Made by a program: the position numbers and the translations under genes. The notes beneath the pieces were generated by a model, which saw nothing but the letters and a program-made list of their open reading frames with translations, did no database searches and was not told the origin of the DNA. Shown here one piece after another: positions 26,244-34,394 of a stretch of 64,000 nt of DNA. Source of the stretch: Arcobacter aquimarinus (GTDB taxonomy: Bacteria > Campylobacterota > Campylobacteria > Campylobacterales > Arcobacteraceae); assembly GCF_013177635.1 (NCBI RefSeq), contig NZ_CP030944.1, positions 1,240,001-1,304,000 on the forward strand, in the 5' to 3' direction. The stretch's first letter is position 1, and each line of letters opens with the position of its first letter.

Positions 26244-28876
26244 ATGAATGGAATTTATATATTGACAAATGGGCATTAGTAAAAAATATTAATATTGATT
26301 TTCTAAAAGAATTTAAAATAATATTTTTAGAATTTTTATACGAAAATACTATAGAGACTACATTAAGAGAGAATTTTCAATTAATATTATTAGAAAATAT
26401 TGATAAGTTTGAAAAAAAAACATTTAGTTTGATTATAAACTTTGTGATATGGTTTTACAAAGAAACAAATAAAAGTTTTAATAAATTTCAAATTGATGAT
26501 CTAATAAATAAAACAAAAGGAATATCTTTTACTAAAGGGAAAAGAAGCGATCCTTTTTTTGAATGGGCTCTTCATTATGATATATCCCTATACTTATGGA
26601 CTATTTTTTTCTCAACTTACTTAGAATTAAAAAAAAATTCTTATAATTTATATCGACAAGCTTTTATAAATTTTTTAGATTATTTAATTTACTATCCTAA
26701 TATTACAAGGGATCCTTTTTTATATCTAAGCATAAATTATGATATACCTGAAGAATTTAAAAGATATGCAATTAATATAAAAAAATTACCAGAAAACAAT
26801 ACAGGACTTCGAAATAATTTATCAAAACTATGCGATTTCTTTGATTGGTTTTTAATTGTTAATTGTACTTATGATAAAAATCATCAAATTATTGATACAA
26901 ATTATAAAAATCCCATTGAAAAGATTTCAATAAAAAATAAAAATTATACGGAAACCTATAGAAATGCTTTACCTAGTAGATATTTACGTATACTTGAAGA
27001 AATAATAACAAAAGATGATTTCAAATGGCCTAAAACATTGAAAAATGAATGGATAATTCATAATAATGAAAGAATTTGGAGTCCTGTAACAACATATTTA
27101 ATACTACTTAAATTAAAAACACCTATTAGAACTTATCAATTAAGATATTTAGATAGTGGAGAAGGGGATAAATTTTATTTTGATTATGATAAATGGAATT
27201 GGGAAATAAATGCTAACGCTATTTATAAAAATCAAAAAAATTATAAAGGTGTTTTAAAAAAAATTGTGGATAACAATACTCAAAATGAACTTATTGGATT
27301 ATATATTAATACAAATAAAACAAAAGATTCAAATAGTGATTTAAAGGGTTATACTATTCCATGGGAAAATAAAGAAATTATAAAAATAATTTCAGATTTA
27401 ATAAAATGGCAAAAGAAATACAATCCTGTGAAAAAACCTTATAAATGGGTAGATATAAAAGATATAAATTTAGCAAAGAAATCAAAAGAAATATTAAAAG
27501 AAATGGGTGAAAACTTCTTTTTATTTAGAGATAAATCAAATGAAAATCATGAAGAGCCTATTATTGATTCAAGAGTTCAATATTATTGGAAAGCATTATT
27601 AGCTGAATTAGAAAAAAGAATAAACAAAGAAAGAGAATTGTCAAACGATAAGCCTATTTTTTTTATAGAAAAATGGCAAGGAACAAAACCAGTGGTTAGT
27701 TATTATGATTTACACTCTCTTAGAGTTACAAATCTTACAGCGCTACATCAAGTAGGAGTTCCATATACAATTTTAAGTAAATATCTTGCTGGACATAGCA
27801 CAATATTAATGACTATGTATTATACAAAATATAATCAAACACATATTTCAGAAACTTTAAATAAAGCAACAAAGGAAATTTCATTAAAAGAACAAGAAAA
27901 TTTTAATAATTTTATAGCTAATGCAAAATATGAAGAATTAGAAAATAATCTCGTTTATAATAATATAAGTGCCTTAGATTCAATTACTCAATTAAATACA
28001 AAAAGCTGTTTAACTTCAGATATAGGAATTTGCCCTGTTGGTGAAAATAAATGTTTAGAAGGCGGTGATTTGATTAGTTCTGGAGGAGGTTATACTCAAA
28101 TTTATAATTCTGTTGGAAATGGTCCAAAGAATTGTATTAGATGCCGATTTTTTATTACTGGTGTACCTTTTTTATTAGGATTAATTTCAAGATTTAATGA
28201 ATTAGCCATAATTATAAAAGAAAAAACTATCATTTATAAAAAATCAGAAAAAAAATATGAAGAGTTATTTAATGAAAAATATAATTGTGAGAAAGAAAAC
28301 AAAGCTTTTTTAAAATGGAAAGATTTAGAACTAGCAGACAGTCACTATAATAAACATAATAATGAATTAGATCAGCTATTATTAGATTGGCAATCTTTGT
28401 ATAATTTAATTGAACAATGCAAAGTAATTCAAGAAAATCAAATAAAAGAAAATTCTAATAAATTTAATTTAATAACTAATGGAGATATTATGAATATAAA
28501 CTATAGTATCACTGAATGTTCAGAATTTGAATTATACGATGAAGTTTGTCAAAGTTCAATTTTTTATGAAAGTATTCAAGCCAATATCGCAAATATGAAA
28601 AGAAATCAAATAATAAATAAAATGCTTTTAAATAATGATATGGAACCTTATTTTTTATTTTTAAATGAAGATGAATCACTTCATGTAGGAAATGAATTTA
28701 TTAAATTGTTGATGATAAAGTTAGGAAAACCAAATGCTATAGATGTTTTTAATAATAAAAATAAACTATTAGATTTTGGTTTAAAAATAGATATAAAAAA
28801 TGAAATAAATGAATTGTTAAATAATAAGTATGAATATAAAAATAAAATAATTACAAGGATTGATTATGAAAAATAA
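26240..28876 (+). CDS. Large tyrosine recombinase, GmtZ-like (gamma-mobile-trio)
   Basis: An 878-aa divergent tyrosine recombinase. The central part has the Arg segment TPIRTYQLRYLDSG near 290, DLHSLRVTNLTAL near 490 carrying the H-x-x-R box, YLAGHSTILMTMYYTKY near 515-530 with the His and Tyr. A Cys-rich segment at about 590-640 (CPVGENKC...GG, then NCIRCRFFITG) looks like a zinc site and is typical of GmtZ and Tn554 TnpB relatives. A long helical C-terminus follows. AAGGAG lies upstream, and the ATG overlaps the previous stop. The expected role is integration together with the neighbours. Confidence 0.72.
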   Translation: MNEWNLYIDKWALVKNINIDFLKEFKIIFLEFLYENTIETTLRENFQLILLENIDKFEKKTFSLIINFVIWFYKETNKSFNKFQIDDLINKTKGISFTKGKRSDPFFEWALHYDISLYLWTIFFSTYLELKKNSYNLYRQAFINFLDYLIYYPNITRDPFLYLSINYDIPEEFKRYAINIKKLPENNTGLRNNLSKLCDFFDWFLIVNCTYDKNHQIIDTNYKNPIEKISIKNKNYTETYRNALPSRYLRILEEIITKDDFKWPKTLKNEWIIHNNERIWSPVTTYLILLKLKTPIRTYQLRYLDSGEGDKFYFDYDKWNWEINANAIYKNQKNYKGVLKKIVDNNTQNELIGLYINTNKTKDSNSDLKGYTIPWENKEIIKIISDLIKWQKKYNPVKKPYKWVDIKDINLAKKSKEILKEMGENFFLFRDKSNENHEEPIIDSRVQYYWKALLAELEKRINKERELSNDKPIFFIEKWQGTKPVVSYYDLHSLRVTNLTALHQVGVPYTILSKYLAGHSTILMTMYYTKYNQTHISETLNKATKEISLKEQENFNNFIANAKYEELENNLVYNNISALDSITQLNTKSCLTSDIGICPVGENKCLEGGDLISSGGGYTQIYNSVGNGPKNCIRCRFFITGVPFLLGLISRFNELAIIIKEKTIIYKKSEKKYEELFNEKYNCEKENKAFLKWKDLELADSHYNKHNNELDQLLLDWQSLYNLIEQCKVIQENQIKENSNKFNLITNGDIMNINYSITECSEFELYDEVCQSSIFYESIQANIANMKRNQIINKMLLNNDMEPYFLFLNEDESLHVGNEFIKLLMIKLGKPNAIDVFNNKNKLLDFGLKIDIKNEINELLNNKYEYKNKIITRIDYEK

Positions 28877-29510
28877 GATAGATATAGAAAAAATTGATAA
28901 TTTTTTTCAGAATATTCTTGATAAAACAGATTCAAAAAAGAAAAAGGATAATTTAAAAATAGTTTATGATATATTATTGCATTTGTATAAAACTGGCAGC
29001 AATAATTTTTCAATAGCATTAATAGGAAAGCTATCAAAGAAAGAGGGTGGTCCTATCACTCAAACAATAAGAAATGTTCAAGGAAAAGATTATAGAGATT
29101 TAATTGAATTTTTTGTAAATAATATTACTGTATCAGATACGTATAAAGAAAATAGTGATTATAAACTATCTGATTATATTGATGATCCAGCATTAAAGGC
29201 TCATATTAATATAATTATTTCAGAAAATAAATCATTGAAAAATCAATTAAATATTTTAAAAAATAATATGAATAAAAATTATAAACTAAATTACCATGTA
29301 GAGAACAATATTAATAATAGTTTAACTGATACTAGTAAAAATACATTACTTAGTTCAGAAATAGAATCAATAACTAAATTTATAAAAGATATTGAAACAA
29401 ATAGTATCTCCATTAAATTAACTGATATAGGTTCTTTAAAAGATGAAAATGATATTTTAATCGCAAATCCAGGTTTTTTTGATGGATTAAAGAAAATAAT
29501 ACTAACTTAA
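28866..29510 (+). CDS. GmtX-like third protein of the recombinase trio
   Basis: A 214-aa protein, counting from the ATG at 28866 with AAGGA 6 bases upstream; a TTG two codons earlier is less likely. The segment IGKLSKKEGGPITQTIRNVQGKDYRDLI near residues 55-85 (quoted in family-sized pieces: GGPITQTIRN, KDYRDLI) is the hallmark of GmtX-like and Tn554 TnpC-like accessory proteins. A coiled-coil stretch near 115-140 (NIIISENKSLKNQL) follows. It has no recognised enzymatic domain and probably assists the two recombinases. It overlaps the end of the GmtZ-like gene and is followed by a terminator. Confidence 0.65.
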   Translation: MKNKIDIEKIDNFFQNILDKTDSKKKKDNLKIVYDILLHLYKTGSNNFSIALIGKLSKKEGGPITQTIRNVQGKDYRDLIEFFVNNITVSDTYKENSDYKLSDYIDDPALKAHINIIISENKSLKNQLNILKNNMNKNYKLNYHVENNINNSLTDTSKNTLLSSEIESITKFIKDIETNSISIKLTDIGSLKDENDILIANPGFFDGLKKIILT

Positions 29511-29530
29511 GAAGTGTTTTAAGTTAGTAT
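29499..29530 (+). terminator. Terminator of the recombinase trio
   Basis: Arms ATACTAACTTAA (29499-29510) and TTAAGTTAGTAT (29519-29530) pair perfectly over 12 bp with an 8-base loop. The stop codon of the GmtX-like gene lies in the 5' arm. Confidence 0.7.
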
Positions 29531-29539
29531 ATATTATAA

Positions 29540-29561
29540 TTTGGAAATTATAGTTTCCAAA
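29540..29561. repeat. Perfect 8-6-8 palindrome upstream of the xerH paralogue
   Basis: TTTGGAAA (29540-29547), spacer TTATAG, TTTCCAAA (29554-29561). It lies 35 bases before the TTG start of the second xerH gene and is not followed by a T-run. The arm-spacer-arm layout resembles a Xer-type crossover site, but it could be a second hairpin of the trio terminator. Confidence 0.4.
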
Positions 29562-29595
29562 AGTAATTATATATATATTTAATTAAAGGCTAATA

Positions 29596-30648
29596 TTGAA
29601 ATATCCATTAGACTGTGAATCTACATTTAGTAAAACATACTTATTTTGGTTGTCTAGGTTTGTCAGGAACAAAATAACAGGCTTATCAAATAGACAAGTA
29701 AAAGACAAGGATCGTTTAGCACAAATTCTTCAACAACTTATAAAAGGTTTTGACTCAATTGAAAACTTAAAATCTATTATTAAAGAAGTTAGAAATATTG
29801 GTATAAATAGTATACATGTATATTTTATACCACTTGAAAAGTTATACATGTTTATAATTAATTTTGGTGCAAATTCCATGAAAGAAATTGATGAAGAGTT
29901 ATTAAGTGATTTTCTTGTAACAGAAACAAGTACATTATCAGATGCAACAAAAAAGAATTATAGAATTGCTTTAATTACTTTTTTTGGATACATCGATAAA
30001 CAAAATGAAGAAGATAATGGGTATGTATATAGATATGGAATTGAACTTAAGAACTGGGGTGGTTTATCTGGTAAAAGTGGTACTAAACTGCCCTCTTTTA
30101 TGCAAAAAGATGAAGTACAAAGATTTATTGATGGAATACATACTTATCCTTTTGGTGCAAAAGTTGCTTCAAGAAATAGATTAATTATAAAAACTATTCT
30201 TTACACAGGAATAAGGGTAAGTGAAGCAATAAATATTGACTTAAAGGATTTCAATAAAGATGGGAATGCTTATATTATACAAGTTCGTGGAAAAGGTAAT
30301 AAACCAAGAGTTGTAATGATAAAAGAATCTATAATAAAAAAAGATTTAGATGAGTGGTTTAATATCAAATGTTGTAATAATAACCTACTCTTTTGTAATC
30401 AAAAAGGAAAACCATTAAGTCAAGCATATATAAGTAGTATAGTAGAAAAGATACTACTAAGTGTAGGTATTAGAAAAGAAAAAAATGGAGCCCATATGTT
30501 AAGACATACTTTTGCCACCCTACTTTATCAAAAAAATAAAGATCTCATACTAGTTCAAGAATCTTTAGGTCATGCAGATATTAATACATCAAGGATATAT
30601 ACGCACTTTGATAAAGAACAATTAGTACGTACTACAGATATATTTTAA
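29596..30648 (+). CDS. XerH-family tyrosine recombinase, island copy
   Basis: A 350-aa recombinase with all catalytic residues: Arg207 in TGIRVSE, Lys in GKGNKPRVV, H300-x-x-R303 in HMLRH, His in SLGHADINTSR and Tyr335 in IYTHF. It aligns without gaps to the recombinase at 44941, with roughly two-thirds identity by eye. Identity is highest in the catalytic half and in the blocks MKEIDEELLSDF and KNWGGLSGKSGTKLPSFM. XerH resolves chromosome dimers at difH in Campylobacterota. Two copies in one genome are unusual; this one lies inside the foreign island and starts with TTG. Confidence 0.85.
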   Translation: MKYPLDCESTFSKTYLFWLSRFVRNKITGLSNRQVKDKDRLAQILQQLIKGFDSIENLKSIIKEVRNIGINSIHVYFIPLEKLYMFIINFGANSMKEIDEELLSDFLVTETSTLSDATKKNYRIALITFFGYIDKQNEEDNGYVYRYGIELKNWGGLSGKSGTKLPSFMQKDEVQRFIDGIHTYPFGAKVASRNRLIIKTILYTGIRVSEAINIDLKDFNKDGNAYIIQVRGKGNKPRVVMIKESIIKKDLDEWFNIKCCNNNLLFCNQKGKPLSQAYISSIVEKILLSVGIRKEKNGAHMLRHTFATLLYQKNKDLILVQESLGHADINTSRIYTHFDKEQLVRTTDIF

Positions 30649-30660
30649 AAGATTAGATAA

Positions 30661-31524
30661 ATGAATGAATTTGATACTGAACATATTATAAGTTCTGTTG
30701 CAATAATAGTATCTACAATAGCATTAGCAATTTCATGGAGAACTATGACAAAAACTTCACAATGGCAGAAAACTGATATTTTAATTCGTCAAAAAACAGA
30801 AGAGAGACAAAGAATAAATGAAGAAAAAAAACGATTAGCTCCATACATGGAACTTGTTAATAGTACTTATCATGAATTTGATAATTTATTCTCAGAATAT
30901 TCTACAGCAGCAAATCAATTTTATTCTGAGATTGTAAGTTTAGCAGATATATACAATAATGGTAAGGGAACTAATAACAAGGCTTTGCGTCACCATATGT
31001 GCGATGCATGTGACATAATCATTGAAGAAGTTGAAGATAATATTTTACTTCAACATCCAGAATATTTATTTACGACAGTTTTAAATAGAAGATATAGAAG
31101 GTTAGATTATAAACTTGATTTAAAACAAAATAAGAATCTAAATAAAGTTGAATATAATTTAAAAGTACTTCATGAAAATATGAATTCAAAAGATAAAAAC
31201 TTATATCTTAAAGAACTAATCAAAAGAATAGAAAAAGTAAATAACATTTACAAAAAAAACAAAGATAAGATTGATTCAACTATTAACAAACTTGAAGAAG
31301 CAATTAAGAAATATAAATATTATGATTTTGATACAACAATTAATGAATTTTATTTAGATTTTAAAAGTCTATTAAATCTATTTCTTTACATAAGAAAAGT
31401 TTCTACTAACTATACTGAAGAATATGATGAAGACTTTTACTACTTAACTTTAAGTGAAATACTGTATAAATTATCATCAATAATGATAGTAAACCATGGC
31501 ATATTAAAAACAAGTAAATATTAA
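30661..31524 (+). CDS. Membrane-anchored coiled-coil protein, unknown function
   Basis: A 287-aa protein I do not recognise. Residues 9-25 (IISSVAIIVSTIALAIS) form a single hydrophobic helix, followed by WRTMTKTSQWQKTD and a charged helical region (EERQRINEEKKRL). The rest is predicted helical, with long Lys/Asn stretches and a possible coiled coil near 165-225. A short cysteine/histidine segment HHMCDACD lies near 111. It starts 12 bases after the island xerH gene and ends before a hairpin, so the two may be cotranscribed. An N-terminal anchor plus a cytoplasmic helical body is common among small defence or exclusion proteins, but no homology supports that here. Confidence 0.6.
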   Translation: MNEFDTEHIISSVAIIVSTIALAISWRTMTKTSQWQKTDILIRQKTEERQRINEEKKRLAPYMELVNSTYHEFDNLFSEYSTAANQFYSEIVSLADIYNNGKGTNNKALRHHMCDACDIIIEEVEDNILLQHPEYLFTTVLNRRYRRLDYKLDLKQNKNLNKVEYNLKVLHENMNSKDKNLYLKELIKRIEKVNNIYKKNKDKIDSTINKLEEAIKKYKYYDFDTTINEFYLDFKSLLNLFLYIRKVSTNYTEEYDEDFYYLTLSEILYKLSSIMIVNHGILKTSKY

Positions 31525-31563
31525 TTTTTTATATTACAACTTTTAATATAAAATAAATAAATG

Positions 31564-31599
31564 AACATCAAGTGCTAATCTACCTAGCTACTTGATGTT
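31564..31599. terminator. Hairpin between convergent genes
   Basis: Arms AACATCAAGT (31564-31573) and ACTTGATGTT (31590-31599), 10 bp perfect, with a 16-base loop. It lies between the plus-strand coiled-coil gene and the minus-strand membrane protein gene and could serve both. T- and A-rich flanks are present on both sides. Confidence 0.6.
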
Positions 31600-31680
31600 A
31601 TTTATAATTAAAATATCAATAGAGTACAAGTTCTAATAAATAATAACAACCATATATTTCTACCTATATGTCCAGTTCTT

Positions 31681-32271
31681 TTATTTAATTTCAATATAAC
31701 TTTTAATTATTTGTTCAGCATACCTTTTGCTTGATATATATAAACAAATAAAAGATAGAAAGAAAACCAAACCATTTTCAAAAATAAAATAGTTAAAATA
31801 TATCAAATTAATAAACAATAAAACTAATACTAAAAAACTAAAATTTCGCATAAAACCATAAAAAATATTTTTTGAAAATAATAATTTACATTCTCTAGTA
31901 GTTTTCAGCATATTTGACATTAACTTATCATCATTTTCAAATAAAGTTAATAAGTTTTGATATTCACTATTTTTACTTTTTTTTAAATATTTAATTGTAG
32001 GGTTTCCAAATTTATCCCAATATAGTGTTTGTAAATATCCTGATATTATTGTTGCACAAAACTTAGGTAACAATGTAATAAATAATGAAGTCAGAATTAT
32101 TAATGGAATTTTTAAATAATCAACAATTCCTAAATCTAAATTAACTAAATATTTAAAATATATCATAGTCATTATAGCACTTGTAAAAATTAGTGAAGGT
32201 ATATACCTAGCCTTCAACTCATATTCTTGTTTTGATAAAAATTTTATTATTTTAAAATATATACCTGTCAT
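31681..32271 (-). CDS. Four-helix membrane protein at the end of the ubiquitin-like operon
   Basis: A 196-aa integral membrane protein with no recognised family. Hydrophobic segments lie near residues 24-42, 53-78, 125-146 and 149-175. A central charged loop of about 50 residues (WDKFGNPTIKYLKKSKNSEY and onward) would face one side of the membrane. The ATG overlaps the stop of the E2-E1-JAB gene (ATGA), so it is the third gene of a tightly coupled operon. By analogy with other defence operons it could be a membrane-disrupting effector; that is inference from position and topology only. Confidence 0.7.
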   Translation of the reverse strand: MTGIYFKIIKFLSKQEYELKARYIPSLIFTSAIMTMIYFKYLVNLDLGIVDYLKIPLIILTSLFITLLPKFCATIISGYLQTLYWDKFGNPTIKYLKKSKNSEYQNLLTLFENDDKLMSNMLKTTRECKLLFSKNIFYGFMRNFSFLVLVLLFINLIYFNYFIFENGLVFFLSFICLYISSKRYAEQIIKSYIEIK

Positions 32272-34394
32272 ACTTTATCTCCATTTTCAACTATTATAAT
32301 ATTCCCTTTACTATTAATTAAACAAACTGTGGGGAACCCTTTTCTATCTCGAATTAACTCAGTTTTTGTCTTTAAGTCTTTTACAGAAGCAGAACCACCC
32401 ATTGGATGACTATGCCATGTTCCAATATACGTTAATAAACCATTTGTTTTCTTTTCATAATCTAAAACTTTCTCTTGTAAACCTGTTGTACCCAACTCAA
32501 AATACACCTTAGTTCTTTTACTATCCTCGGGTGGATCAATTAAATCAACTATTGAGATAACTTTATTCACTAAAGAAATATTTCCAATTAAAACTCCCCC
32601 TGTTTCATTAGGAGAATATTGAGTAGAATTTTTAAGTATTTTTTCTACAACATCACTATTTATTCTTACTTCATAGCCAAATGATTTATCAAATAATATA
32701 AGAGGTGCTTTAATTTTAAATTTATCCCATTCTAAATTTAAATTTGAATTTAAATTACCAATATTTAATTTTCCAGTATCTTCGCTAAGTCCATTTTCAA
32801 GTTCATTTTGTATTTGCATCGACATTGGTGCTGAAAAGTATGAAATTTCAGCATCTGTAGTTATTGTAGTTAATGATCCGCATCCTTGTCCAACCATTTG
32901 ATATTCAGTTTTATCTGTCTTTATAATATTAAAAAATTTTTTCTCTCTATAACATAAAAGATAAAAATATGATAGCAAATCATCCAATCTAACTGCTCTA
33001 TTCTTAGATTCAATTAAAACTAGGCCATAAGTTGATAAATTATGTAATACTACATGTATTACTTCACTCTTTATTTCTTTTTTTATTAAAAAGTTTCTAA
33101 TAGAAAAATCTGCAGTGGCATCTATTAATATTGAATCATCTTTTATTATATTTAGGCACTCTTTAATATCCTCTCCAATAGAATTAACTCTTGATAATCC
33201 CATTTCTAATAATGCTTCATAAAGTAGTTCACTTTTTAATCCATTTGATATACCAGTTAATGTATGTCTAGCATGATTATGTGCATTAAATAAATCATTA
33301 TCGATTAGTGTTATATCATCAGTAAGTCCTGTTCTTGCTATATGTGTAATAATTTTAGAACCTAGACTGCCACAACCTAATTGAATAAGTTTCATGTTTT
33401 TATTTATATTATTTTTTTTATTAATACCAGAAAATTTTGTTAATAATTCCTTACTTGGTGGTTCAATACTTGCAAGAGTATAAGATTTTGAATTAGCTTT
33501 AATATTTCTCTTTATTTTATCATACTTTACTTCAATAGCAAAATTAAGAATTTCTATGTCAGAATCAGTACCAATTAAATGAACAGGTCTTTTTATAAGT
33601 ATTGTAATAAATAACAACGATATTTTTTTTAAGTGTTTCGCATATTCTCCTATTATGTCATAAACATTCTTTAAAGATATTTTTTTTGTAAATTTAATAA
33701 AATCATTATAAGTGAAAATATCATTTGGAAAAAAATTACTTGAAGCTTCTGTTAATACAAGTGGTATTAAAAAACTATGGTTAATTTTATCAAATTTTGA
33801 AATATCTAAAGCTTCAATTCTTGCTTGAATAAAATCATTCTTTAGAAAAGAATAATTTATTCCTATAGAATTAATTGTCCTCCCACTTCGAATAGCTTCT
33901 TCTATAAAAGTTACTGGAAAAGATATTATACCATTATTAAAATCTGTTCTCATTGGTTCCCAGCCCTGTTCTAAATCAATCAAATCATTTGTTACTGCTT
34001 TATCTAACCAACTTGCTATTTGATCTAATAATTCAAAAAAGAAATTTGGCTGTTGTAATAATTCATCATTAGAACCTTCATATATACATGGGTTAACTTT
34101 TTCCTTTGTTGGATTTATATGTGGAAATACTTTTGGGAAATCATCTCTTAAAAAAATTATTGGTGCTTTATAAGGAAATCCTTTATCAAAAATAAATCTA
34201 ACCTCTTCAAATCTTTTTACTCCCAAAGGTGTTTCATCTCCTAAAATAGAACTTGGGAACTCTAATTTAAAAATCGTACTAAATGTAGCTTCTGTTTGAT
34301 CTTCATTATAAAAAATATCTGAAGTCTCATCATTTGTATGATGAGACTCCTTGGTTTGATTATGTGCAATATTAACAAAGTATTTATCAACCAT
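32268..34394 (-). CDS. E2-E1-JAB fusion: ubiquitin-like conjugation and removal enzyme
   Basis: A 708-aa fusion of three activities. An E2-like domain at about 36-150 has the likely catalytic Cys103 in VNPCIYEG, after FPHINP. An E1/ThiF adenylation domain at about 334-545 has the nucleotide loop LGCGSLGSK at 339-347, LIDNDLFNAHNHARH with Asp365, Asp367 and Arg376, and a probable catalytic Cys505 in GQGCGSL. A JAB/JAMM isopeptidase domain at about 578-708 has Glu597 in NETGGVLIG and H661-S-H663-P with Asp673. I start at the ATG at 34394, overlapping the upstream stop (ATGGTTGA). A frame extending 32 codons further is only the out-of-frame tail of the previous gene. The layout resembles CBASS Cap2 plus Cap3 in one chain. 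Confidence 0.88.
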   Translation of the reverse strand: MVDKYFVNIAHNQTKESHHTNDETSDIFYNEDQTEATFSTIFKLEFPSSILGDETPLGVKRFEEVRFIFDKGFPYKAPIIFLRDDFPKVFPHINPTKEKVNPCIYEGSNDELLQQPNFFFELLDQIASWLDKAVTNDLIDLEQGWEPMRTDFNNGIISFPVTFIEEAIRSGRTINSIGINYSFLKNDFIQARIEALDISKFDKINHSFLIPLVLTEASSNFFPNDIFTYNDFIKFTKKISLKNVYDIIGEYAKHLKKISLLFITILIKRPVHLIGTDSDIEILNFAIEVKYDKIKRNIKANSKSYTLASIEPPSKELLTKFSGINKKNNINKNMKLIQLGCGSLGSKIITHIARTGLTDDITLIDNDLFNAHNHARHTLTGISNGLKSELLYEALLEMGLSRVNSIGEDIKECLNIIKDDSILIDATADFSIRNFLIKKEIKSEVIHVVLHNLSTYGLVLIESKNRAVRLDDLLSYFYLLCYREKKFFNIIKTDKTEYQMVGQGCGSLTTITTDAEISYFSAPMSMQIQNELENGLSEDTGKLNIGNLNSNLNLEWDKFKIKAPLILFDKSFGYEVRINSDVVEKILKNSTQYSPNETGGVLIGNISLVNKVISIVDLIDPPEDSKRTKVYFELGTTGLQEKVLDYEKKTNGLLTYIGTWHSHPMGGSASVKDLKTKTELIRDRKGFPTVCLINSKGNIIIVENGDKV

